Source of the DNA: Corella eumyota
Taxonomy: Eukaryota > Chordata > Ascidiacea > Phlebobranchia > Corellidae
Assembly: GCA_963082875.1 (NCBI GenBank)
Contig: OY720098.1
Location: 2,356,001-2,420,000, forward strand
Direction of reading: 5' to 3'
Length of the DNA: 64,000 bases
The notes below the pieces were generated by a model. The model had not been told where the DNA came from, searched no databases, and saw nothing but the letters and a program-made list of their open reading frames with translations. This document shows positions 25,301 to 37,300 of this stretch, one piece after another; the stretch's first letter is position 1, and each line of letters begins with the position of its first letter. Both the position numbers and the translations under genes were made by a program.

Positions 25301-28300
25301 AGTATATAACTTTATTATTGATAATGTGTAAACCTTGAAATCTATTTTTAATCTTAACTTTAATTGTGTTTTAAATATTATAAAGAGTAAAAGTAAAACC
25401 TAATGAAAAATGGATGTAATATGAATGTTGTTTTATTTTTGATATAGAAATGTTTTTGCCCATCTTGACTACAATTTATAAATGTGTTTCATGTATTATT
25501 AATAGTAAAAAAAAACTCTAGTTTTAAAAATACATTGTTTATAACTAGTCACTGTTTTATGATGCAAAAAAACCTAGCCCTTATTTACAAATATATTTTA
25601 CACATAACCTAACTTCACTAAACACGTTTTATCATTAATTTTTAACATTTATTATAACGAAGTATTATGTTTAAGGTAGTAAGATTTTAATGGATTAAAT
25701 AAAATCTAAGTTTTAAAACATGTTGTATACCTACTTACAATTATTATAAACCAAAAAACTAAGATATTTTGTTTAGAATGTAACCCCACAAAAAAGTTTT
25801 ATCGCTTATTTTTACCATTTTTTTTATTAAAGTATTTTATTTTAGGTGAACCGAATGGAGCAGGAGATGAACATTGCATTGAGTTCAGGGCGGCAAATGG
25901 TGAATGGAATGACATCGGTTGCGGTGGTTACTATGGTTACATCTGTGAGAAAGAAGATCTTCATCAGTAAATATATTAATTTTTTGTAAACTTTATAAGA
26001 ATTTAAATTTGGTTGTTGCATAGTAAAAATGTAAAGTTATGTTTAGTGATGAATTGAAAACAATTCTTATTCAATTTTAATGCAGTTTTCTTCTACATAA
26101 AAATTAAAAATGCTGTTTTGCATATTTTTTGTTTATACAACAGCATTTTAACAGTTAGATATTCTTAAAATTTTTAATAAAAAAATATATAAGTTAAATT
26201 TTATAATTTAAAATCTTGCTGAAATTTTAGTGCGGAGGACCCAGTAGCTGAATGTACATCTGATGATTGTTGCTTCCGACATCTCGGAGTGGAAGTCGGA
26301 GGAGCAATTAAAGATAATCAATTGAGTGCTTCTTCGCAACTTGATGCCGCATCCTACCCAGCTCGAGGAAGATTAAACACCATCGACCAATATGTGTAAA
26401 ATTTTAACATATTTTGTTATTTAAAAACAAATGTTAAACTTTACAAATTTTTTTTTCGTATATATCTTTATTCTTGATATGGGAAGGTTGAATGCGCGAC
26501 TTAAACATAGAGTAACATCAGTTACTCCAACCCAGTCTCGAGTTGCTTGTGGTAGTTTAGGATATTATAGATTATAATTGCCCAGTAATTATCCTACTGA
26601 TTAAGTGCTGGCTCAGCAGGAGTTTATAGCGTATTACTCAAGAGCGCTACAGCATGAGAGCAGTGGGGATTAAACTCACGACCTCATGGTGGTGTAGCAA
26701 GCGTTCTTACCACTACACAATGCTGCTGGTGCCACTACACCACGCTGAATTAAAATATATACCTGTTAATTTAAAATTTCATAAACTAACTAACTTCTTA
26801 CAAATTTTGAGTAACTAAAAATCGAAAAAAAAAATTATTTAAAAATTTAGAATAATTTTCGATATTTTGTTTTTTGCATAAAATGATTGTTTTTAGTGAT
26901 CTTGTTGATATTGGAGGAATAGGTCGTGGAGCTTGGATTGCAGCTGAAAATGATCCTGCTCCCTGGTTTCAAGTTAATCTTAGAGAGTGGTATGAGATAA
27001 GAGGGGTTGTAACACAAGTAAGAAATGACTTTGTATACAAATTTTAAGGCTATTATTTTCCACAGGCCCTACCCCAGTTACTATAAAATTGTCATAATAT
27101 AGTTGCAAATTTTTTTTAGTAATTTGCCCTACACCACAAATACTTTTTTTAAATGATTCAAACTGGATATGTATCTGTATATATATGTATTTATTGATAT
27201 ATGAATGTGGTGGGCTGCAACATTTAAGTTTATTAACTAACACAATATTTGAATCCATTAAATCCCTGTTTTTATGTGAATTAAGCTTCATATTGTTAGT
27301 ATCACTTAAGCCACATGTCTTGAAACTTTGCATTACCATAGTACTTGTTCGAATATTACTACCTAACATAAACAAGCCTGCACTTAGCAAATGTTCCTAA
27401 CAATTTTAAAATGTTTTAGGGTCGAAATGGATTTAATCAACCGAACAACCAAAATAATTGGCTCAAGTCTTACAGTGTCCAATACATGGGGAATCCTGCT
27501 CGTGGCATCTTTGAAGATTACCGAGAATTGGAAGGAACTGTTAAAGTAAAAACTTAATTAATTTTGCCAGAGTTGTATAGCCTAAACTTACAAATTCATG
27601 GCAAATTTAATAAGATCATAGCCTAACCTTGACTTTTTTACGTAGCTATAAAGTTAATTACAAAATAAATTTAACTTGCACTGAGATATATAATACTTTA
27701 CAATTATTTTTAGGTATTTGATGCGAATTTCAACCAGAACGACCAAGTTACAAATATATTTATACGACCAATAGTAACTACAGTAATTCGGATTATACCA
27801 GTGGTTTGCAGAAAAAAATGTGCTATGAGGATGGAATTACTGGGCTGTAAACCAGAGTTAGTATTTATTATTTTTTATTAATATATATATCCTTATCCTT
27901 GATGTGGGAAGATCGACTTCACAACCTAAATATAGAGTAACATCATTTACACCGACCCAGTCTCGAGTTGCCTGTGGCAGTTTGGGATATTATAGATTAT
28001 AATTGCCCGATAATTATGCTGCTTTTAAGTGTTGGCTCAGCAGGAGTTTATTCTGTCTATAGCGCCTTTCTCTAATTTTTTTAAGATACAATTCTAGGTT
28101 TAGTTAAAATGTATCAAGATGTTGTAGGTTCTTAATCAAAATGTTGCAAACTTTGATAAAAAAAATTTTAATGCATAGAAGAAATCCCAAATTTATAAAA
28201 AACACACAGATTTTAAACTAATTTTCTTTAGTTTCAGCCAATTTTTTTTTCAATTTCAAAAAAATATTTTAAGTTACATACAAACAAAATTTATTTTTTT

Positions 28301-31300
28301 TACCACAGTTGTTACAAGTCTCTTGGTGTATCTAAAGATTTTGTCAGCAGTGATCTTCCAATCTTACCAGACGGTAATTTTCTTGCTTCGTCAGAGCAAC
28401 CTGGGTATGAAGCAGCTAATGCGAGATTAGATTATACTGGAGGACGTAAGTTATTTTACTTTAAATGTATTTGTTTTAATTAAAAGAAGGAGATATTCTA
28501 AAAATTGAAAGCTGTTTAATTTTTTGGTTTGATTTAGAATAACTAAAAAAAATTGATGTAAATTACTGGTTTATCTATATGTTATATATGAATGTTAAAT
28601 TTATAGGCTTACAAATAAAAGTAAAATTGCTGCTTGTGGTGCCTGATATAACTAATGCAGGCAAAATTTTGTAAAGAGTAGCAACTATATCCCAACAAAA
28701 AACGACAACCATAAGGCGGGCCATTGACTAGTTCTTATAAAATGGTTTTACCTATTGCTTGGTATCTTAACTGAATATTTTATAAAATGTTATTTACTCA
28801 AAAATAAACACCTAATAATATAGCTTTACCTATTGATTAGTAGTTTAACTTAACATTTTATAAAACCTTGTTTACTAAAAGATAGATCAATTAACTTTTT
28901 ATGTTAAACTTTCACAGAGTTGCAAGTCTTACAACATTACCAGAAACCAGGAGCTGAAGTATCTTGGGATTCAGCTCGAGCATATTGTGTAAGCATGGGA
29001 GGGGATCTTTGTACTCAGAAGGAGATTTGTCCGAATGGAGTTCCAACTATTGGGGTTCAAAGTGGGGATCAGTGGGCACCTATTAGGTAAATTATACTGT
29101 TAATATCAAAGACCGGCAGCGTGGTGTAGTGGTAAGAACAGTTGCTACACCACACATAAGGCCGTGGGTTCAATGTAGCACCCTTATGTAAGGTGCTATA
29201 AACGGTATGAACTCCTGCTGAGTCAGCACTTAATCAGCGGCATAATTACTGGGCAATTATAATCTATATAATATTCCAAACTGCCACAGGCAACTCGGGA
29301 CTGGGTCAGAGTAACTGATGTTACTCTATGTTTAAGTCGCACATTCGACTTTCCCACATCGAGGATAAAGATATATACAAAAAAAAAAAAGAAAAAAAGA
29401 CAGTTATTTTAATCATACCATTTTGAGCCAATCAAAAAAGCTTTATTTTATTCAGTTAAAATTTTCTGATTACTTTGTTCAATTGTAGGGTCTGTATTGT
29501 TTATGGTTTGCAGTATCGTAGATAAAAGGGTCATCGAAAAAAGTTTAAAACTAAAAATTAATCTTTTTGTAGGCTGTTAAACAACAATTTTATTTCTATT
29601 TTAATTTTTTAAAAAAATCTAATATTTTTCTACATTTAAGGCTAGTTAAAATTACTTTCGAGTTTAGAGTTTAGAGTCAAAAAAAAAAAAAAATTTTTTT
29701 TTTTTTAAAACAGGGATCGAGTTAACGATTGGGTTGAAGTGGGTGATGATAACAGCCCCAATGACCCAGGAAGGGTTTGTTGGATCCATAATGATCACTA
29801 CGGAGCCCCACAGTGGGGTCAAGTTTTGGGGGAATGCCCCCCTTACAATACCCCAACTGATCCCTGCCCACATAAAGGACATATCTTCTGTTGTCGTAAG
29901 TACAGAATAAGAAATATTTTTTATGTGATTTTTGTTAAATAAAAAAAACATTAGTTTTAAATATTATTAATGTTTAATTGTACTATTTGTCTGAAAAGGT
30001 TTGTATGCAAATAATAAACTAATCTTACAGTTAGGCTAAAACTACTGCTATTCTAGACTATTTTTAACCCTTTAAAATATATCTTTTTTTTATATATTGT
30101 TCAATTAAACATATAACTTGAAAAACCTTACTCTTACGATATTAGTTTTATCTTAAAAATAAACATTTTTTACTTAGCTGTTAACTTGAAAAGTTGGAAA
30201 CCTACGGCAAACACCATAGACGAATGGTTACAAGTTGATTTAAATGAATTTAGGAAGGTAAAATTTTTGCAATATTAAAAATTTGAGTCTAAATTTTTAT
30301 ATATAATTTTAAATATTTTTTTTATTTTGTTTTTTCACACATTGATAAAAGTAAATAATAAATACGATATACAATTAATATTACAACAATGCGACAGGAA
30401 AAAATGACAAAATCAATTTAATGATTTAGTATTAATGTTTACATAAAGATTTTAAGTATGTAGTATTAATGTTTACATAAAGATTTTAGGTATGTTATGG
30501 CATGGTCACCAACCCCCCCCCCAAAAAAAAATATTAAAAACAAATGGGGTAATGGGGGATTAAACACATTATTCAAGCCTTAAACTAATCAAAAACCTCT
30601 AAAAAAGCAAATATTGTTGGATTTATAATTACAAAGCGCTAGCCTATTTTACTGCAGCATTTTAATTGTCATGATATGGTCGCAACTCTCAACTAATATT
30701 TGCTTGTAGTAACTTACTTCAGGCCCATAATTTTGGATATAGATTTATACTTATATTAATGATTCATTAAGCTACATTAAATATATCTTATACTTACAGG
30801 TGTCTGGAGTAGTGGTACAGGGGGATGTAAACACTGACGATTGGATAAAAGATTATTATATTTCATTCAGTGAAGATGGAACAAGGTTTTCAACATACAT
30901 GACCCCATCTGGAGTAAAAGAGGTAGTTTATTAATTATTATTGGTCTTTTTAAATGTTAAATACGATAATACAAGTTAATAAAACAATTTTTTTTGAATA
31001 TATAGAATTTAATAGACTGTGAATTTTTATTTCTTGTAAAACATTTTATTTTAAATTAATTATATTAATTTTGTAACATAATTATAAGGCTACTTTTACT
31101 ATTCAGATTAAAGGTACCTGTTTTAACTTTGGCGTTTGATAATACTTAAACACTAAATACCGGCAGCGTGGTGTAGTGGTAAGAACACTTGCTACACCAC
31201 ACATGAGGTCGTGGGTTCAATCCCCACTGATCTCATGCTGTAGCGCCCTTAAGTAAGGCGCTATAAATGGTATGAACTCCTGCTGAGCCAGCACTTAATC

Positions 31301-34300
31301 AGCAGTATAATTATTGGGCAATTATAATCTATATTATCCTAAACTGCCACAGGCAACTCGAGACTGGGTCGGAGTAACTAATGTTACTCTATGTTTAAGT
31401 CGCACATTCGACTTTCCCACATCGAGGATAAAGATATATACAAAAACTGTAAAAACTTGTTTATATTTAGTTGTTTCCTGGTAGTTTTGATAGAACAACT
31501 CCAGTTGAAGGATTTTTAAGGGAACCAATCAGTACGAGATATATAAGAATTCAACCTCAAGCATGGAACAATAACATTGCTTTGAGATTGGATATATTGG
31601 GTTGTGCAGTTGAAGGTATTTAAACCAGAAAACTGTTAAAATAAGAAATTATTATATACCACCTTATTCAAGAATATTTGATAGATGAATTAATAATGTA
31701 AAATTTAAATTAATTTGTAAATATAAATATAATCACTCCAAAACTGACTCTTTTGTATATATTAATAAAATCTTTCAAAACTAATTAAATACTGTACAAA
31801 AACTCTACAAAATTGCATATTTTCTTCTGTAATATCTTTAATTAAATAAAAAAAAATTGTATGGTGTTGTAAAAATACATACTTAGCAGTTTTCTTTTTT
31901 AAAACCCCAATTTTAAGCTTTATTTTATTACTTTAGATCGAGCATATTGTACCGATATAGCAACTGCTTACTCTAAAGACCAGTTTACAGTCAATTGTCC
32001 AGCTGGTTGTGATGCAGGGACTTACAAATTATGGGGTACAATTGTTTATACTGATGATTCCTACATCTGCCCTGCTGCTATCCACGATGGAAGATTTACG
32101 GGTAAATAAACTTTGTAATTGTTGGTATTGTAAAATCTAGGTAATATATTTTGTAATGTTTTATTAATGTGATAACAATTTAATATAGTTAATGGTAACA
32201 ATACTTAGCTTAACTACATGATGCTCTGAGTTCAATTCCCGCTGCTTCGATACTCAAGTCTGCTAAAGTAAGGCACTATAAGCGGTATGAACTTCTGCTG
32301 ATTTAATACTTGACCAGCAGCTTAATTATTGGGCAATTATAATCTATAATATTTCAAACTGCCAAAGGTTACTTGAGACTGGGTTGGGGTGATTGATGTT
32401 ACTCTATGTTTATTGACCTTTCTCACATTAAGGATAAATAAATATAAAAAAAATGAATTTGATTTTAACCCAAAATCTCTGTTTTTTGCAGTTTCGGTAT
32501 TTTATTTGTTATTTAATAATGTAGATATGGCATTATTGTTTGGCCAAATAGGATACTGCTAGGTTTACAAAAACTAAATCAAACAATTTAATAAATAAAA
32601 CAATTAATTTAGCCGACCATGGGGGTACTGTAAATGTTAAGAAAGTTGCTGGTTTGGAGAAATATGAAGGTTCAACCCAGCATGGAGTTACTTCAAGTAG
32701 TTATGGTTCATGGCCTGGCTCCTTTGTTTTTCAAGGTATGTAACTAACAGTACAAAGTTGTCTTACTAAACTTTAAGATAACTTAACAACAAAACTGTCA
32801 TTTAACTTGTTTACTGCCATTTAACCCTATTTTATTATACTTTTGTATGTAGTTGTTTTATATCTTTGCTGGCTTTTGCTTTTACAAGTAACTTGTTTGT
32901 TTAACTTTTTAGAAAGAATTGTAAATGTACAGTAATATTGGTGGTGCAAGTTAATTGTCGGCTGTCTGTAAATTTTGCACTATAGTAAACAATAAACTAC
33001 CAGTTCAGCTTAATATACAATTATATCTAGATAAAATGTTATAGTACATAGTGAAATAGTTTAATATATTAGTAGATAACGTAATATTACTTGTTTTAGG
33101 TGATCATTTAGGATGTCCATCAGGTTGGAGTGGTTGGAAGGATTGGTGTTATTACCTAACTAGAAGGTCTTCCAAGGTAAAACTGTCTTTTAGGCAGTAT
33201 ATGTGTGTGTTTTAAAGTAGTGCAGCTATTGCTTTGCAAGGCCTAAAAGTATTTAAGTCTGTTTGTCAAAAAGAGTTTCTTATTCCTTGCAACTTAAGAT
33301 TGGAAAAAAAATCTAAACCTATCAAAAATTAAAAAGGAGGATAACCTGATTTTTAATTTGTTTTTGTTTAAGGTTGATTACAGTTCAGCATCTCAGCGTT
33401 GTCAGAGTTACGGAGGAAATTTGGTCAGCATTCATAGCCAAGCTGAACAGAATTTTGTCTCGAGCATGGTATTTTATGGATGTAAGTACCTAGTGTCCAT
33501 TTACAACATGTTAACCATAGCAATACATTCTATTTTGTATAAGTATTTGTACATGCTTAGGCTTATCATAAATAAAACTATGCTTGTTTTATACATACCT
33601 CTTTTAAAAAGTGCTACAGTAAAGGCATGTTAAAACATAGAACGTTGCCTTTTTGATAAAACTTTAATTTAATTGAAAAAAAACTTTTATTATTTTTTTA
33701 ATTGACCGGCAGCGTGGTGTAGTGGTAAGAACACTTGCTACACCACACATGAGGTCGTGGGTTTAATCCCCACTGATCTCATGCTGTAGCGCCCTTGAGT
33801 AAGGCGCTATAAACGGTATAAACTTCTGCTGAGCCAACACTTAATCGGCAGTATAATTATCGGGCAATTATAATCTATAATATTCTAAACTGCCACAGGT
33901 AACTCGAGACTAGGTCGGGGTAACTGATGTTACTCTATGTTTAAGTCGCGCATTCAACTTTCCTACATCGAGGATAAAGATATATACAAAAAAAATTTGT
34001 ATCAATTACATTGTTCGCAATTTTTCAAAACACAAATGGGGAATTATATTGTTTTGTATACAGATGAGTCTACTGATGATGTATGGATAGGTATGGACGA
34101 TCTTTCACAACAGAATTATTACCAATGGAGTGATGGATCTGAAGTTCAATATACAAGATGGAGTTTTAACGAACCGAATGGTGCACAAGAAAGATGTGTT
34201 CACATGTGGAAATGGAGGTAAAAAATTCAATTTTTTAAGGTTTCTAAACACTGATTTATTTTTGATGTTAAAAGGCCAACTTGTTTGATAACTAAGCCCT

Positions 34301-37300
34301 TTATTATTGTTTGGGTATTTTTAACCTGTTAATATTGCTAAGTTAATACGGTTAAAATCTATATTATTAACTATTCTATAACTTAAAAGCAGAACTGGTA
34401 TATATATTTTTAAAAATATTCTGACTTTAAGAATTTAAATATTTAAGTACAAAAAAAAATACCAAAGAAATTGCATCTAATACATTAAACAGTATTATTT
34501 TTTGAATTTTAAAATTCCATTTCTCGTTATTTTTAATATGAAACAAAAACTTACGTCTTAACTACTACTTACAGCGGTTTATGGAACGACCACTCATGTG
34601 ATACAATCATGAACTACATGTGTAAAATGGATAAAATTCCAACCAATCAAGCGCAAGAACAAGTAGATGGATGTCCATCAGGATGGAAGGGAAATGAGGC
34701 TTCGTGTTATTTGTTTGATATCACTACGTCAGTGTGGACTAATGCTGAAACCTTCTGTGTGTAAGTAGTGATTATAGCCCTTACTTTTACTTTTAAGGTC
34801 CTGAGTTTAATTCTTACTGCTTTTAAGCCATGGCGCTCTTTAAGTAAGGTGCTTTTAATAGTATAAACTTCTGTTGAACAAAAATACAAACAGCAGATGA
34901 ACTATTGGGCAATTGTGATTAATAATATTCAAAACTGGCAAAGGCAACTTAAGACTAGGTTAGGGTAAATAATGTTACTTTATGTTTAGGTTGTGAAGTC
35001 GACCTTTCCACATTAAGGTTAAATAATACAAAAAATAACAAGCAGTAAATTATCAAAAAAATAGTCCAATACCTTAACTGTGATTTACGTAACATATGTT
35101 ATATATTCACTTTGTTGTCAAATCCTAATTGTAGTTAGAGTGTAACTCTTATGTTAAGTACCTTAATTTAAATGTTAAAACACATAAATGTTAAAATTTT
35201 ACCTGCAATTTGTATGACAACTTATTATAGTAAGAGTGCCTCCTATACTTCCTATACTAATTTGTTGTCAACTTTAACAGAAACCAGGGCGGTCATCTAG
35301 CAACAATCAACAACTATTATGAGCAGTTATATATCTCAAGTCAAGCTGCACAAACCTCACATACAGATGACAACACAAGGTTTATGATCGGACTTGGTGC
35401 TTTTGTGGACCCCTCTGGTGCCATGACCTTTAAGTGGTCATCAGGGGAACCGGTGACCTTTACAGCTTGGGGACCCGATGAACCATGTAATTTTTTTATC
35501 CTCAACACACTAAAATACTAAAATTGGCAACTTTAAATTTTTTAGTGTAAATTCAAAATATTTTAATAGTAAATCTAATTTATTTAGATATTTTTGCATT
35601 TACAATTTTAATTTTAAATTTTTACTTATTTTTAAATGCAATTAAAAACAACTTAGTTTACACTAACTGACAATATTTTTATTTTTTTTAGATATTGTCC
35701 ACCAGTGTTCATTTCCTTTCCTATATGAAGGTGTCTCTTATTATGATTGCATTTCTTTTGGAAGACCGTATGAACTATTAGGTAAAACATAAAGTTTATA
35801 TATATATTAAATTTTTAAGAGTTTTTTTTTACCAACTTTAAGTGTACCATACGAACTGTTAGGTAAAATAAAAGTTGTTATATAAAATATCTAAAATTTT
35901 GTTGAATAAATTTTGTATTTTTACAAACTTTAAGTGTACAATAGTATAACTTTAGTAAAATTTTTATGTTGTTCAAGTACTTTAATTAGTTTTTGCAAAT
36001 TTGAGTTTTAAATACCATTTTTTATAGTTGTTTTTGCTTTTGTACATCACCAAACGATAACAAAAGCTTTATGCATTTAAAATTATTAACTAAAACAATT
36101 TTGCAGTTGAAACTATTTCTTTTTTTTTACTTTACAATTTTTTAAAAACTTTTTTATTTTAGGTGGACCGTGGTGCTCTGCTGATCCAGTATACACCAAC
36201 CATGCAGTTCCATGTGAGGGTAGAGATGGTGGGCAAGTAGGTTGTATCACTTTGGATAAAGCAACTGGACTTTGGTATCAGGGTAACCCAGTAGGATGTG
36301 GATCACCAAACTACAGGTTCAAATGCTAATTTTTTATTTTTTTTTTATTTATTTTATGTCAGAACACTTGGCTTCACTACATGAGGTCCTGAGTTTAATC
36401 CCCACTGCGCTTATGTTGTGGTCCCCTTGAGTAAGCGCTGTAAACCGTATAAACCCATGCCAAGTCTAATATCAAAAAGCAGTTTAATTATAAGGCAATT
36501 ATAATCTTTAATATCTCAAACTGACAAAAATAATTTTAGACTGGGTTGGGGTAACTAATATTGCTCTACGTTTAAATTGTGAAATTGATTTTCCCATATC
36601 AAGGATAAATAAATGTAAAAAAAAGTTACATATTTTATGCCCAAAAAACTAAGTGTAAATTACCTTAACTTTTCTTAAATATATATACAGCAAATGTACA
36701 TAAAAATAAAAAAATTACTTTATTTCCATTTACAGAATATGTGAAGCCCCTAGAATAGGATACACCACAGCAGCCGGACCAACTGCGCCAAGTCCCAATG
36801 GAAACTGCCCCAATGGTTGGTATGGTTGGAGTAATGGCACTTTCTGTTATCAGGTAAATATGATAAAACTTAACTACTAAAATGTTCATATACATCATTA
36901 ACAATTGCACTTTTTTAATTAAATCTAAATATTAGGAGTTATTAAACTGGCAGCGTGGTGTAGTGGTAAGAACACTTGCTACACCACACATGAGGTCAAG
37001 GGTTCAATCCTTACTGATATCATGTTGTAGCACCCTTGAGTAAGGCGCTTTAAACGGTATGAACTCCTGCTGAGCCAAAACTTAATTAGCAGCATAATTA
37101 TTGGGCAATTATAGTCTATATTATCCCAAACTGCCACAGGCAACTCGAGACTGGGTCGGAGTAACTTATTTTACTCTATGTTTAAGTCGCGCACTCGACT
37201 TTCCCACATCGAGGATAAATTTATACACCAAAAAAAAAAAAACACAATGCCATTAATTTGGGTTTAAATTTTGAATAAATCGAATAAATAAAAAATCTGA

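Larger units (their letters stand above)
26231..27856 (+). other. Discoidin (F5/8 type C) domain 1
   Basis: Exons 26231-26395, 26897-27017, 27420-27545, 27714-27856. Diagnostic motifs in order: LGVEVGGAIKDNQLSASSQ, ARGRLN, AWIAAENDPAPWFQVNL, IRGVVTQG, YSVQY, FIRPIV and MRMELLGC. Family members bind phospholipid heads or glycans through the loops; the ligand here is unknown. Confidence 0.92.
28309..31615 (+). other. Discoidin (F5/8 type C) domain 2, split by an insertion
   Basis: The N-terminal part is exon 28309-28445 (CYKSLGVSKDFV, FLASSEQPGYEAANARLDY). The domain resumes at 30178-30257 (LKSWKPTANTIDEWLQVDL), 30800-30922 (VSGVVVQGD, YYISFSEDG) and 31471-31615 (FLREPISTRYIRIQPQ, ending LDILGC). 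Between ARLDY and LKSWKP an ordinary discoidin domain has only a short loop; here exons 28918-29086 and 29714-29895 add about 117 residues. Confidence 0.9.
34650..36750 (+). other. CTLD6 containing a nested FN2 module
   Basis: Exons 34575-34760 (second part), 35281-35486, 35692-35781, 36163-36316 and the start of 36736-36853. CTLD parts: CPSGWKGNEASCYLF, HLATINNYYEQLY, FMIGLGAF, FKWSSGEP, AWGPDEP; then after the insertion VGCITL, LWYQGNPVGC and YRICE. The calcium site is altered (DEPY, no WND). The FN2 module interrupts the long-loop region right after DEP. Confidence 0.85.

Noticed and set aside
16253-25966. Separate four-CTLD gene ending before the discoidin domains
   Set aside because: No stop, poly(A) signal or new signal peptide occurs at the boundary, and phase continues cleanly from exon 25846-25966 into 26231-26395.
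26980-27390. Minus-strand open frame of 136 codons
   Set aside because: It overlaps real lectin exon/intron borders on the plus strand, has low-complexity composition, no domain and no start context; part of it reads a repeat copy backwards.
35692-36240. FN2-like sequence as a trefoil or kringle
   Set aside because: The CxFPFxYxG...C...WC...C order is specific for FN2; trefoil spacing and kringle length do not fit.
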